A stretch of 64,000 nucleotides of DNA from Sphingomonas sp. (lineage in GTDB: Bacteria; Pseudomonadota; Alphaproteobacteria; Sphingomonadales; Sphingomonadaceae), in contig NZ_JAQZBC010000003.1 in the NCBI RefSeq assembly GCF_029239295.1, positions 1 through 64,000 of the forward strand, written 5' to 3'. The notes beneath the pieces were generated by a model. That model was given only the letters and a program-made list of their open reading frames with translations, was not told the origin of the DNA and did not search any database. How positions within the stretch are numbered: position 1 is the first letter of the stretch; each line of letters begins with the position of its first letter. Of the stretch, positions 16,810 through 25,347 are shown piece by piece. The position numbers and the translations under genes were made by a program.

Positions 16810-17957
16810 CACCGCAGCTTCCATTTGAAGTTGATGTTGTTCCACCCCCCATTGGGCGTGTCGTAATATTCCGGCGGCAGCTTCAACGGCGAACAGCCCT
16901 TGAACGCCGCAATGCCCAGATCCTTGACGCGCTGGGCATAGCGTTCGTTCTCCGGCGTGACGCCGGTCTGGCGAACCACCGTCGGCGTCGCGGCCAGCGT
17001 GCCATTCTCGTTCAGACGCAGGTTCAGCGTCGTCACGATCTCGTTGGCGCCGGGGCCGGGGTCGACCTGGCGATCGGCGCACGGCTGGATCTGCCGCGCG
17101 ATCGCCTGGACGATCGAGGCGAGCGCCGCACCGTCGATCTTCGCCGCGCGCGGCGTCTGGCTGCGGCTGGTCGACTTCTCGGTGCTCAGCCCTTTGAGGA
17201 AATCATCACCCAGACGGCCGCCCTTCGGGCGCGCAGCCTTGGATTCGCTGTCCGACCCCGTTCCGCGTGCCTTCGCAGCGGCTTTCGCCTTGGCGTCGGC
17301 TGCGGCCTTGGCGCGGGCATCAGCGGCGGCCTTGGCGCGGGCATCAGCCGCGGCCTTGGCCTTGGCCTCCGCTGCGGCCTTGGTCTTGGCGGCGGCGGCG
17401 GCAGCAGCTGCCTTGGCCGCGCTTTCGGCAGCGGCGGCCTTCTTTGCGGCCTCGCGCTCTGCTGCCGGGTTCGGTTTGGGCTTGGGCGCAGGCTTGGGCT
17501 TCTCGGCCGGCTTGGGTGCCGGCTGCGGCTTGGGCGGGGCAGGTTTCGGCTTCGGCTCCGGCTTGGGAGCAGCCTTGGGCGCTGGCTCTGGCGGCGCGGC
17601 CTTGGGTGCTGGCTGCGGCGGCGCCGGGGCTGGAACTGGGGCCGGGGCTGGAGCTGGAGCTGGAGCTGGAGCTGGAGCTGGAGCTGGAGCTGGAGCAGGC
17701 TCTGCCGGTGCCGGCGGCGCGGCGTCGTCAGGCTCGCCGGTTTCGGGCGCGACCGACTGGGCCGGCTCCTCCACCGCTTGCGGCGCAGTTGCCTCCAGCC
17801 CGACGTCCTTGACCAGGCTCACCTCGATCGGCTGCTGCTTCAGCTTTTCGGGATTGGGCGTCGCCAGGAAGCCGACCGACAGCAACCCGAACAGGATCAG
17901 ATGTCCTGCCGCGGCAATACCAAGCCCGATGCGTTCCGACCGGTCCATCCGGGTCAC
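16809..17957 (-). CDS. tolA: TolA, cell-envelope integrity protein
   Basis: A 382-aa inner-membrane protein. One TM segment lies at about 11-32. A Pro-Ala tract (about 77-105) and Pro-Lys stretch follow, then an Ala/Lys/Glu helix (about 165-235, KAAADARAKAAADARAK...). The C-terminal globular domain contains IARQIQPC, NLRLNENGTL and a final INFKWKLR. It spans the periplasm and joins TolQR to TolB/Pal. The start is GTG at 17957, overlapping the tolR stop (GTGA); an ATG nine bases later is possible. The Pro-Ala stretch is encoded by a perfect (GCTGGA)8 repeat on the plus strand. Confidence 0.92.
   Translation of the reverse strand: MTRMDRSERIGLGIAAAGHLILFGLLSVGFLATPNPEKLKQQPIEVSLVKDVGLEATAPQAVEEPAQSVAPETGEPDDAAPPAPAEPAPAPAPAPAPAPAPAPAPAPVPAPAPPQPAPKAAPPEPAPKAAPKPEPKPKPAPPKPQPAPKPAEKPKPAPKPKPNPAAEREAAKKAAAAESAAKAAAAAAAAKTKAAAEAKAKAAADARAKAAADARAKAAADAKAKAAAKARGTGSDSESKAARPKGGRLGDDFLKGLSTEKSTSRSQTPRAAKIDGAALASIVQAIARQIQPCADRQVDPGPGANEIVTTLNLRLNENGTLAATPTVVRQTGVTPENERYAQRVKDLGIAAFKGCSPLKLPPEYYDTPNGGWNNINFKWKLR
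17647..17694. repeat. Hexanucleotide repeat (GCTGGA)8 within tolA
   Basis: Eight perfect tandem GCTGGA units, with degenerate copies on both sides, encode alternating Ala-Pro in TolA. Changes in copy number would stay in frame and alter the linker length by two residues per unit. Confidence 0.95.
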
Positions 17958-18385
17958 TCGTCCCCGATCGTCACCAGCGCGACGCGGTTCAGCCCGGCCC
18001 GGTTCAATTCGCCCATCACGCGCATCACTTGCCCGTAATCCAGTGCGCGATCGGCGCGCAGGTAGACCTGCGGCGGATCGCCCTCACCGGATTCGGCGGC
18101 AATAGCGTCGAGCCGCGCGGGCAGCGCATCGGCCGCGATCTCGTCCTTCGCGATGAAGATCCGTCCATCGGCGTCGAGCGAGATTTCGGTCGGCTCCTTG
18201 TCCTGGTCCAGCGGCTTGGCACGGCTGTCCGGCAGGTTCACCGGCACGCCCGCGGTCAGCAGCGGCGCGGTGACCATGAAGATGATCAGCAGCACGAGCA
18301 TCACGTCGACCAGCGGCGTGACGTTGATGTCCGCCATCGGCGCGCGGCGCCCGCCCGATCGCTGCGAGGGAAGCTGCATCGCCAT
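17954..18385 (-). CDS. tolR: TolR (ExbD/TolR family)
   Basis: A 143-aa proton-channel partner. A single TM segment (about 22-42, PLVDVMLVLLIIFMVTAPL) contains the essential Asp in LVDVM. The periplasmic domain ends with VMRVMGELNRAGLNRVALVT. With TolQ it forms the motor that energises TolA. GGAGGG lies 8 bases before the ATG. Its stop overlaps the tolA GTG. Confidence 0.94.
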   Translation of the reverse strand: MAMQLPSQRSGGRRAPMADINVTPLVDVMLVLLIIFMVTAPLLTAGVPVNLPDSRAKPLDQDKEPTEISLDADGRIFIAKDEIAADALPARLDAIAAESGEGDPPQVYLRADRALDYGQVMRVMGELNRAGLNRVALVTIGDE

Positions 18386-18429
18386 GGTTCAGCCCTCCGC
18401 CGCGGCCGGATCGATCGACGTCACGGCGA

Positions 18430-19122
18430 TCACCGCTCGCGATCCAGCTGGCGCGACAGCGTGGCATGGAACCCGTCGGCAAAGCGGTTCAGCCGCGCCT
18501 CGATCCGGTTGATGCTGTGGCTGAAGCGATTGTACGCGATCACCGCCGGGATGGCCGCGAACAGGCCGATCGCGGTGGCAAACAGCGCCTCGGCGATACC
18601 CGGCGCGACGACCGCCAGACTGGTGTTCTGCTGGCTGGCGATGCTGGTGAAGCTGCGCATGATGCCCCACACGGTGCCGAACAGGCCGACGAACGGTGCC
18701 ACCGAACCGACCGTGGCGAGCACGTTCAGACGGTCCGACAGCTTGTCGATCTCGTTCGCGACCGCGGCGCCCATGGTGGTCGCCAGCCGCTCGCGCGTGC
18801 CGGCACGGTCGATCACCGATCCCTGCGTTGAGCGGCGCCATTCGGCGACGCCGGCGGCAAAGACACGGGCGCTGGGCAAATCCTCCTCGGCGCGCGTCTT
18901 GTAGAAGGCGTCAACATCGTCAGCCTTCCAGAAATCGTGCTCGAACTTCTCCGTCGCCTTTCGCGTCCGGCCCAGCTTGCGCCAGAAGGAAAAGATGATC
19001 GCCCACGTCCAGATGCTGGCGGCGAGCAACCCGAACATCACGCCCTTCACCACGAAATCGGCCTGCAAGAACAGGGCGATCGGCGACAGGGTAGCAGCGT
19101 CGGTATTGAAGAACGGGTTCAA
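18430..19122 (-). CDS. tolQ: TolQ (MotA/TolQ/ExbB proton channel)
   Basis: A 230-aa inner-membrane protein with three TM segments (about 22-45, 130-155 and 170-192). The conserved VAPFVGLFGTVWGIM and GIAEALFATAIGLFAAIPAV blocks belong to the channel family. The start is TTG at 19122, overlapping the ybgC stop (TTGA). It forms the proton channel with TolR. Confidence 0.94.
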   Translation of the reverse strand: MNPFFNTDAATLSPIALFLQADFVVKGVMFGLLAASIWTWAIIFSFWRKLGRTRKATEKFEHDFWKADDVDAFYKTRAEEDLPSARVFAAGVAEWRRSTQGSVIDRAGTRERLATTMGAAVANEIDKLSDRLNVLATVGSVAPFVGLFGTVWGIMRSFTSIASQQNTSLAVVAPGIAEALFATAIGLFAAIPAVIAYNRFSHSINRIEARLNRFADGFHATLSRQLDRER

Positions 19123-19586
19123 GGCCTCATTTCCCCCTTGTCGGCAAGTGCGCCGAAACGTTCGATCCAGTCACGCGGTTGCCGCCGGGGTCGCCCCGAC
19201 GGTGCCACCAGCGCCGCGACGACATCCGCGTCTGCCAGCACAAGCGCGTCGCGCATGACTCGTTGATGAATGGAAACACTCGCGGCGCGCACCTCGGTGA
19301 CGCGCGTGACGACGACCAGCGCATCGTCCAGCCGCGCCGGCGCGCGATAGCGGATCGCCAGGCTGGTCACCGCATAGGCGCCCTCGCCCGCCTCGTGCAC
19401 GCCGCGCTGGTCGATCCCCGCCAGCCGCAGCATGTCCGATCGCCCCCGCTCCATGAAGCGCAGGTAATTGGCGTGGTAGACGATCCCCGACAGGTCGGTG
19501 TCTTCGAAATAGACGCGGATCGGCAGGCGATGCTCGACCCCGACGAAGCGGCCTTCCACAGGCTGATCGATGCGGCCGGTCTCCAT
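19119..19586 (-). CDS. ybgC: YbgC acyl-CoA thioesterase, tol-pal associated
   Basis: A 155-aa hot-dog-fold thioesterase. The signature YFEDTDLSGIVYHANYLRFMERGRS holds the catalytic Asp and the surrounding block, and VRAASVSIHQRV follows. YbgC commonly heads the tol-pal operon and is linked to phospholipid metabolism. Its stop overlaps tolQ. A lipoprotein gene lies 53 bases upstream on the same strand. Confidence 0.92.
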   Translation of the reverse strand: METGRIDQPVEGRFVGVEHRLPIRVYFEDTDLSGIVYHANYLRFMERGRSDMLRLAGIDQRGVHEAGEGAYAVTSLAIRYRAPARLDDALVVVTRVTEVRAASVSIHQRVMRDALVLADADVVAALVAPSGRPRRQPRDWIERFGALADKGEMRP

Positions 19587-19639
19587 GACCGGCCTGTTAA
19601 CCGAAGCGGATCGTCGCGAACAGTCCCGTGGCGGAACGG

Positions 19640-20542
19640 TCAGTCCTGAAGAACGGCCGGATCGACCTCGATCCGCGGCGCGCGTGTGCCCACCGCGGCC
19701 GGCGCCGCCGCCGCGCGAGTGGCAACGGCCGCCGCGGGCGCGGTGGCGCGGGCCGCAGCGGCGGGTTCGGGCGTCTTGGCTGGAGCGGTCACCACCGGCC
19801 TGGCGACTGCCGCCACCGCGCGCGTGCCGGATGCCACCGCAACGGGCGCTACCGAAACAGGCGCCGGACGAGCCGCAACCGCTGCGGCCGGCGCAACCGG
19901 GGCGGGCGCGGCAACCGCTGCCGGAACGGGGGCGCGGGGTGCAGCCGTGGCGACAGCGCCCACCACCGGCGCAGGCGTTGGCGCCGCCAGTGCGATCACC
20001 GGGCGCGGCGCCAGCATCTCGGCGAAGGGCGCGTCCAGCGTCGGCAGCACGGCCGCGGCGAACGACTGCAGTTCATTGGGGCTGAGCCGCTCCGCCTCGG
20101 TCAGCGTCGCTGCCGCCGCGGTGCAGAAGGCGTCGCGCGCCGGGGCTTGCGAGAAGAAATTGTACAGCCGCGTCATCGCGTCGTCATACCGATCCTGCCA
20201 GTCGCCACCCATGGCGCGATACTGGCCAGCCAGCGTGTCCTCCACGCTGGACAGCACCGCCTTGTGGGTGGTCAGCAGCGTGCGATAGCCGTTGACGATC
20301 TGGTCGCCCTGCGGCCCGCGGCACGCCAAAGCGGCGACATTCAGCGCGACGCGCATATGCCACACCGTGGCTGCGGGTGAGAGGCCGCGATTGATCGGTG
20401 AGATCGCCGGGGTGACATAGACCGGTACCGGGGCGGGCGCTGGCGGCGGCGTCGCCACCGCAACCTCCTTGGTGCGCGTGGCGCAGGCGGCCAGGGCCGC
20501 AATGGCGGCCGTGGCGACGATGGCTTGAGTAACGCGTGACAT
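19640..20542 (-). CDS. Ala/Pro-rich predicted lipoprotein upstream of tol-pal
   Basis: A 300-aa predicted lipoprotein that I do not recognise. A signal peptide with lipobox (AIAALAAC) is at 1-20. A helical domain (about 45-185, with CRGPQGDQIVNGYRTLL and YDDAMTRLYNFFSQAP) is followed by a long low-complexity Ala/Pro/Val tail. The tail resembles a periplasm-spanning linker like that of TolA, although it could simply be disordered. The ATG at 20542 is preferred because GGAG precedes it and the signal peptide begins there. It may be cotranscribed with ybgC-tolQRAB-pal, 53 bases downstream. Confidence 0.7.
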   Translation of the reverse strand: MSRVTQAIVATAAIAALAACATRTKEVAVATPPPAPAPVPVYVTPAISPINRGLSPAATVWHMRVALNVAALACRGPQGDQIVNGYRTLLTTHKAVLSSVEDTLAGQYRAMGGDWQDRYDDAMTRLYNFFSQAPARDAFCTAAAATLTEAERLSPNELQSFAAAVLPTLDAPFAEMLAPRPVIALAAPTPAPVVGAVATAAPRAPVPAAVAAPAPVAPAAAVAARPAPVSVAPVAVASGTRAVAAVARPVVTAPAKTPEPAAAARATAPAAAVATRAAAAPAAVGTRAPRIEVDPAVLQD

Positions 20543-20642
20543 GGCGGCTCCGTTCTCCCCCGGACTCCCGTTACCACAGGTCTGCGCCCGGAAGGTAAAC
20601 GCGCGGTAAAGGATGCGATGAGCCGCCATCGCTCGCCTCCCC

Positions 20643-22001
20643 TCAGTTGAACACGGTCTTCAGGTTCATGAATTCGTGCAGGCCATACGCGCCCAGTTCG
20701 CGCCCGTGGCCCGATTTCTTGATGCCGCCGAACGGCGCCTCGGGGGTGGAGGCTAGCATCTTGTTCACCGCCATCATCCCCGACGCGACGTCGCGGGCGA
20801 AGCGCGCCTTTTCCGCCGCATCGTTGGTCCAGACCGAGGCGCCCAGGCCAAACGGCACGTCATTAGCCAGCGCGATCGCGGCATCGATGTCATCCGCGCG
20901 GAACAGCATCGCCACCGGTCCGAACAATTCCTCCTGCGCGGCGGGGTGATCGATCGGCACGTCGATCAGGACCCCCGCCGACATGAAGGCGCCATTGCCC
21001 GGCAGCGGCTCGCCGCCGAACAGCAACCGCCCGCCAGCGTCCTGGATCTGCGCCAGCTGACCGATCACCGTCTGGCGCTGCTCCTCGCTCGACAGCGGCC
21101 CCATGTCGGTGTCCGATTCCATCGGATCGCCGGCGACGACCGCCTTCATCCCGGCCGAGAAGCGCTCGAGGAATGCGTCATAGACGTCGGCGTGGACGAT
21201 CATCCGCTTGGCGCAAATGCACGACTGGCCGGTATTCTGCACCCGCGCGGTCACCGCGGCCTTGGCCGCCGCGTCGAGATCGGCAGACGGCATGACGATG
21301 AACGGATCCGATCCGCCCAGTTCCAGCACCACCTTCTTCAGCGCGGCACCCGCCGCTTCGGCGACCTTCGCGCCCGCGCCTTCGCTGCCCGTCAGCGTTA
21401 CCGCCGCAATCCGGTTGTCGGCGATCAACGCGCCGACCTTGCCGCTCTTGATCGCCAGATTCTGGAACAGGCCCGCCGGCGCGCCGGCAGCGATCACCGT
21501 TTCCTCGATCGCGGCGGCCACGCCTTGGCATAGCGAGGCGTGCTTCAGCAGCCCGACATTGCCCGCCACGATCGTCGGCGCCAGCCAGCGGACCACCTGC
21601 CAATACGGAAAATTCCACGGCATCACCGCCAGCACCGCGCCGATCGGCAGATAATGCGTCGTCGCGGTGCCGCCCGGCACGTCGATTGTCCGCGGCTCCA
21701 GCATGGCCGGCCCGTTCTGCGCATAATAGCGGAAACCGGCGGCACATTTCTCCACCTCCGCGATCGCCGATTTCAGCGTCTTGCCCATTTCGCGCGTCGC
21801 GATCTCCGCCAGCCGGCGCTTGTCGGCCTCGAACCCCTCGGCGATCCGCTCCAGCAGGTCGGTTCGGGTCGCCAGATCCATCGTGCGCCATTGCGCCCAG
21901 GCGGCGTGCGCGCGGGCGACGCGCGTCTCCACCTCCGCATCGGTCAGTTCGGGATAGGTGGCGCCCGGTGCGCCGGTGGCGGGGTTGATGCTCTGGAACA
22001 T
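20643..22001 (-). CDS. NAD(P)-dependent aldehyde dehydrogenase, succinate-semialdehyde type
   Basis: A 452-aa aldehyde dehydrogenase. The substrate-entry/NAD block is AVMPWNFPYWQVVRW. The catalytic Glu is in VLELGGSDPFIV and the catalytic Cys in NTGQSCICAKR, where the spacing is standard. APFGGIKKSGHGRELGAYGLHEFMN closes the fold. The short length and the GQSCICAKR/EFMNLKTV pattern fit the GabD-like succinate-semialdehyde group. The true substrate is not certain. It is divergent from xseB. Confidence 0.9.
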   Translation of the reverse strand: MFQSINPATGAPGATYPELTDAEVETRVARAHAAWAQWRTMDLATRTDLLERIAEGFEADKRRLAEIATREMGKTLKSAIAEVEKCAAGFRYYAQNGPAMLEPRTIDVPGGTATTHYLPIGAVLAVMPWNFPYWQVVRWLAPTIVAGNVGLLKHASLCQGVAAAIEETVIAAGAPAGLFQNLAIKSGKVGALIADNRIAAVTLTGSEGAGAKVAEAAGAALKKVVLELGGSDPFIVMPSADLDAAAKAAVTARVQNTGQSCICAKRMIVHADVYDAFLERFSAGMKAVVAGDPMESDTDMGPLSSEEQRQTVIGQLAQIQDAGGRLLFGGEPLPGNGAFMSAGVLIDVPIDHPAAQEELFGPVAMLFRADDIDAAIALANDVPFGLGASVWTNDAAEKARFARDVASGMMAVNKMLASTPEAPFGGIKKSGHGRELGAYGLHEFMNLKTVFN

Positions 22002-22107
22002 GCCGCATCAAACGATTGCGGGCGGGCCTGTATCCTCGAACCGGCCCGGCTGGCCGTGGCTCCGCACCTCCTTGACCCCTCGCACGCCCGTGTCCCATAG
22101 CACCGCC

Positions 22108-22344
22108 ATGGACACGCCCGTCGACAGCCTGACGTTCGAGGCCGCGCTGAAAGAGCTTGAGGCTATCGTAGCGCGACTTGAATCCGGCGATACGCCGCTC
22201 GCGGATGCAATCGCCTTGTACGAACGCGGCAATCAGCTGCGCGCGCGCTGCGCCGAACGGCTGGACGCCGCCCAGGCACGGATCGAGGCGATCCGCCTCG
22301 ACGCCGAGGGCCGCGCCACGACGACGCCCTTCGCCGCCGGATGA
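22108..22344 (+). CDS. xseB: Exodeoxyribonuclease VII small subunit
   Basis: A 78-aa helical protein. LTFEAALKELEAIVARLESGDTPLADAIALYERGNQL is the XseB signature. It partners XseA, which is not in the window, to degrade single-stranded DNA. The ATG at 22108 starts the conserved region. Its TGA overlaps the ispA ATG (ATGA). Confidence 0.94.
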   Translation: MDTPVDSLTFEAALKELEAIVARLESGDTPLADAIALYERGNQLRARCAERLDAAQARIEAIRLDAEGRATTTPFAAG

Positions 22345-23237
22345 CCCTCACCCCCACGCTTGCGGCCGCGCTGGCCGATACGGCGCGCGACATCGACGCG
22401 CGCTTCGACGCCTTGCTGACCGTGCCCGACGATCCGCGCGCGGACCTGTATCGCGCCATGCGCCACGCCGCGATCGACGGGGGCAAGCGACTTCGCCCGC
22501 TGCTGGTGGTTGCGACCGCGCGGTTGTTCAACTGTGACCTCGAATGCGCCGGGCGGGTCGCGCTCGCGCTGGAGGCGATCCACGTTTATTCGCTGATCCA
22601 CGACGATCTGCCGGCGATGGACGACGACGACATGCGCCGCGGCCGCCCCACCGTGCACAAGCAGTTTGGCGAGGCGACCGCGATCCTGGCGGGGGATTGC
22701 CTCCACGCGCTGGCGTTTGAGGTGCTGGCCGATCCCGCGACCCATTCCGATCCGTTCGTTCGCGCTGAACTGGTGCTCGATCTGTCGCGCGCGGCAGGGC
22801 CTGCCGGCATGGCCGGCGGCCAGATGATGGATCTGGAGGCCGAACGCGCAAGCTTCGACCTTCCCACCGTCACCCGGCTGCAGGCGATGAAGACCGGCGC
22901 GCTGATCCTGGCCGCGGTGGAGGCGGGCGCGATTCTCGGTCGCGTACCGCCGGAGGGCCGCACGCACCTGCGCGGTTACGCCCGCGACATCGGCCTCGCC
23001 TTCCAGATCGTCGACGATTTGCTCGACGTCGAGGGGGATGAGGCGCTGGCCGGCAAGAAGCTGCGCAAGGACGAAGGGGCGGGCAAGGAAACCTTTGTCT
23101 CGCTGTTGGGGATCGACGCAGCACGCGAGCGGTGCCGGATGCTGGTGGACCAGGCGATTGCGCATCTGCGCAGCTACGGGCCTGAGGCCGACCTGCTCCG
23201 TGACATCGCGCGCTTCGTGCTTTCAAGGGATCATTGA
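22341..23237 (+). CDS. ispA: Farnesyl/geranylgeranyl-type polyprenyl diphosphate synthase
   Basis: A 298-aa short-chain trans-prenyltransferase that supplies farnesyl diphosphate for ubiquinone, undecaprenyl phosphate and carotenoids. The first aspartate-rich motif (DDLPAMDDDDMRRGRPTVH) is at about 93-111, and the second (DDLLDVEGD) is near 224. GGKRLRPLL lies near the start. The position after xseB and the overlap match the widespread xseB-ispA arrangement. Chain length (C15 or C20) is not certain. Confidence 0.94.
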   Translation: MTLTPTLAAALADTARDIDARFDALLTVPDDPRADLYRAMRHAAIDGGKRLRPLLVVATARLFNCDLECAGRVALALEAIHVYSLIHDDLPAMDDDDMRRGRPTVHKQFGEATAILAGDCLHALAFEVLADPATHSDPFVRAELVLDLSRAAGPAGMAGGQMMDLEAERASFDLPTVTRLQAMKTGALILAAVEAGAILGRVPPEGRTHLRGYARDIGLAFQIVDDLLDVEGDEALAGKKLRKDEGAGKETFVSLLGIDAARERCRMLVDQAIAHLRSYGPEADLLRDIARFVLSRDH

Positions 23238-23239
23238 AC

Positions 23240-23743
23240 ATGACCAGAATCGGTGTTTACCCGGGGACGTTCGACCCGATCACGCTGGGCCACATGGATA
23301 TCATCCGGCGCGGCGCGAAGCTGGTGGACCGGCTGGTCATCGGCGTGACGACGAACCCGTCAAAAAGCCCGATGTTCTCGCTCGAAGAACGCATGGCGCA
23401 GGTGGAGCGCGAATGCGCCGGGCTCGATGCCGACATCCGCGTCGTCAGCTTCGATCTGCTGCTGATGGACTTTGCCGAGCGGGAAGGCGCCAGCATGATC
23501 GTGCGCGGCCTGCGCGCGGTGGCCGATTTCGAATATGAATATCAGATGGCCGGCATGAACCAGCAGTTGAACGACCGGATCGAGACGGTCTTCCTCATGG
23601 CCGATGTGGCATTGCAGCCGATCGCCAGCCGGCTGGTGAAGGAAATCGCCCGTTTCAACGGCGACATCAGCAAGTTCGTCAGCCCCGCGGTACGCGACGA
23701 AGTCGTGGCCAGGGTGGAGCAGACCGGGCGGCGCGGCGGATAA
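23240..23743 (+). CDS. coaD: Phosphopantetheine adenylyltransferase
   Basis: A 167-aa enzyme of CoA synthesis that joins ATP to 4'-phosphopantetheine. GVYPGTFDPITLGHMDII contains the nucleotidyltransferase HxGH-type motif (TLGH), RGLRAVADFEYEYQM is the family block, and SSRLVKEIA-like ASRLVKEIARFNGDISKFVS ends the core. The ATG at 23240 has AAGGGA at good spacing; the TTG at 23234 that overlaps ispA is too close to it. It probably shares the xseB-ispA transcript. Confidence 0.94.
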   Translation: MTRIGVYPGTFDPITLGHMDIIRRGAKLVDRLVIGVTTNPSKSPMFSLEERMAQVERECAGLDADIRVVSFDLLLMDFAEREGASMIVRGLRAVADFEYEYQMAGMNQQLNDRIETVFLMADVALQPIASRLVKEIARFNGDISKFVSPAVRDEVVARVEQTGRRGG

Positions 23744-23835
23744 TAGGTTTCGACGATCAGCGCACCACCGGTTCAGATTGGCGCAAGCCGCGATCTAGTT
23801 TAGGGCGCTGCTGACACGATCTGGTTGGAATAACG

Positions 23836-24558
23836 ATGCGCATTGTTGGATTGATTGCGATGCTGGCCGCGACGCTGCTCGCCGGCCCCGCCATGGCCCA
23901 GAACAAGGCCATGGAAGAAGCGGCGAAGGCGGGGCAGGCGACCAAGCAGCGCTATACCCCGCCGCCGACGACCGACCTTGAAAATACCTGGCTGCTCGAC
24001 CTGTCGAGCGGCGGGCGCGTCTCGATCTGGCTGCGCCCGGACGTGGCGCCTGACATGGTCCGCCGGATCAAGAATCTGACGCGCCGCAAATTCTACGACG
24101 GGCTGACGTTCCACCGTGTGATCGAAGGCTTCATGGCGCAGGGCGGCGATCCGCAGGGCGATGGCACCGGCGGTTCGGACCTTCCCGACGTGAAGGCGGA
24201 ATTCAACTATCTGCCGCACGTACGCGGCGCCGTCGCTGCGGCCCGCGCGCAGGACGAGAACAGCGCCAACAGCCAGTTCTACATCGTGCTGATGCCGCGC
24301 CTCAGCCTCGACGGGAAATACACCGTGTTCGGCCGCGTGCTTGAGGGCATGCAATATGTCGACGCGATCGAAAAGGGCGAGCCGCCGGCCAATCCGACGC
24401 GCATCCTCCATGCCTATATCGCCGCCGACAATCCCCCGCCCTACCGCGCGGAGCCGGCCACCCCGCCGGTCACTCAGGAGGCACCGGTGACGCTGCCGGG
24501 GACCAAGGCCGCTCCCAAGCCGGCCGCCCCGGCAGGGAACTCGCGCTCGCGTCGATAG
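23836..24558 (+). CDS. Cyclophilin-type peptidyl-prolyl isomerase, exported
   Basis: A 240-aa periplasmic PPIase. The signal peptide (MRIVGLIAMLAATLLAGPAMAQ) is followed by a cyclophilin domain (about 50-200). The domain has FYDGLTFHRVIEGFMAQGGDPQGDG, which holds the catalytic Arg, and SQFYIVL and YTVFGRV after it. A Pro/Ala-rich tail ends in basic residues. It starts 92 bases after coaD and may have its own promoter. Confidence 0.92.
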   Translation: MRIVGLIAMLAATLLAGPAMAQNKAMEEAAKAGQATKQRYTPPPTTDLENTWLLDLSSGGRVSIWLRPDVAPDMVRRIKNLTRRKFYDGLTFHRVIEGFMAQGGDPQGDGTGGSDLPDVKAEFNYLPHVRGAVAAARAQDENSANSQFYIVLMPRLSLDGKYTVFGRVLEGMQYVDAIEKGEPPANPTRILHAYIAADNPPPYRAEPATPPVTQEAPVTLPGTKAAPKPAAPAGNSRSRR

Positions 24559-24600
24559 TCTCTTCTTCGTTCACCAAGGCTGGGAACGGGGGAAGACGAC

Positions 24601-25347
24601 GTGAATCAGGCGGTGGCCTGGCTACCATATTGCGGCAGCGCGCCGCTTCCTGACACACTGACGGGGCGCTGGAACGACGATCCCATTCTTCTTGCCGTGC
24701 TGGCGATCGCCGGGTTGGCTTTTTACCGGCTGGTTGATGCCGACGCGCGCCAGCGGCAATTCTTCGCCGCGGCGCTGGCGCTCGCCGTGCTGCTCTTCGT
24801 CTCGCCCTTGTGCGCGCTGACGTCGGCGCTGTTCGCCGCGCGCACCGTCCACCACGTATTGCTTACCGCCGTGCTGGCGCCGCTGCTGGCGATCGCGCTT
24901 GCTCCCGCGCTTCGCCCGCCGCGCGGCGGACTGGCGCTATGGACGGTCGCGCACACGCTCGCCTTCTGGGTCTGGCATGCGCCGCCCGCCTACGCCTGGG
25001 CGCTGTCGAGCAACGCAGCCTATTGGCTGATGCAGGCGACGCTCGTCGTCACCGCCTGGGGCATGTGGGCCCACATCCGCACCGCGCCGATGCCGATGGG
25101 TATCGCCGCGCTGCTGGCGATGATGGTGCAGATGGGGCTGCTCGGCGCCTTGCTCGTCTTCAACAGCGGCGCGCTCTACGCCCCGCATTATCTCACCACC
25201 CAGGCGTGGGGCCTTTCGCCGCTGGAGGATCAGCAGCTTGCCGGGCTGATCATGTGGGCCCCCGCCGCCGGCCTGTATCTGGGCGGTGCGCTGTGGCTGC
25301 TGGCGCGCTGGTTCGTCGCGGAGGAGCAGGAGGTGGCGGCGCGATGA
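24601..25347 (+). CDS. CtaG-type cytochrome c oxidase assembly protein (caa3 CtaG)
   Basis: A 248-aa polytopic membrane protein of the Caa3_CtaG family. About seven hydrophobic segments are visible. TVHHVLLTAVLAPLLAIALAP and HTLAFWVWHAPPAY contain the conserved histidines. This is the Bacillus-type CtaG linked to caa3 oxidase and not the Cox11-type copper chaperone. The start is GTG at 24601 behind GGGGGAAG. It overlaps the cytochrome b561 gene as ATGA and opens the oxidase cluster. Confidence 0.86.
   Translation: MNQAVAWLPYCGSAPLPDTLTGRWNDDPILLAVLAIAGLAFYRLVDADARQRQFFAAALALAVLLFVSPLCALTSALFAARTVHHVLLTAVLAPLLAIALAPALRPPRGGLALWTVAHTLAFWVWHAPPAYAWALSSNAAYWLMQATLVVTAWGMWAHIRTAPMPMGIAALLAMMVQMGLLGALLVFNSGALYAPHYLTTQAWGLSPLEDQQLAGLIMWAPAAGLYLGGALWLLARWFVAEEQEVAAR

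Noticed and set aside
17290..17700. Repeats that might be a CRISPR array
   Set aside because: The units are short, contiguous and in frame within TolA, with no spacers.
16957..18105. Ala/Leu-rich plus-strand frame over tolA
   Set aside because: It is the reverse reading of the tolA Ala/Pro/Lys repeats; TolA has TM and C-terminal domain features and fits the operon.
24601..25347. Cox11-type CtaG copper chaperone
   Set aside because: The protein is polytopic with about seven TM segments, unlike the single-TM Cox11 family.
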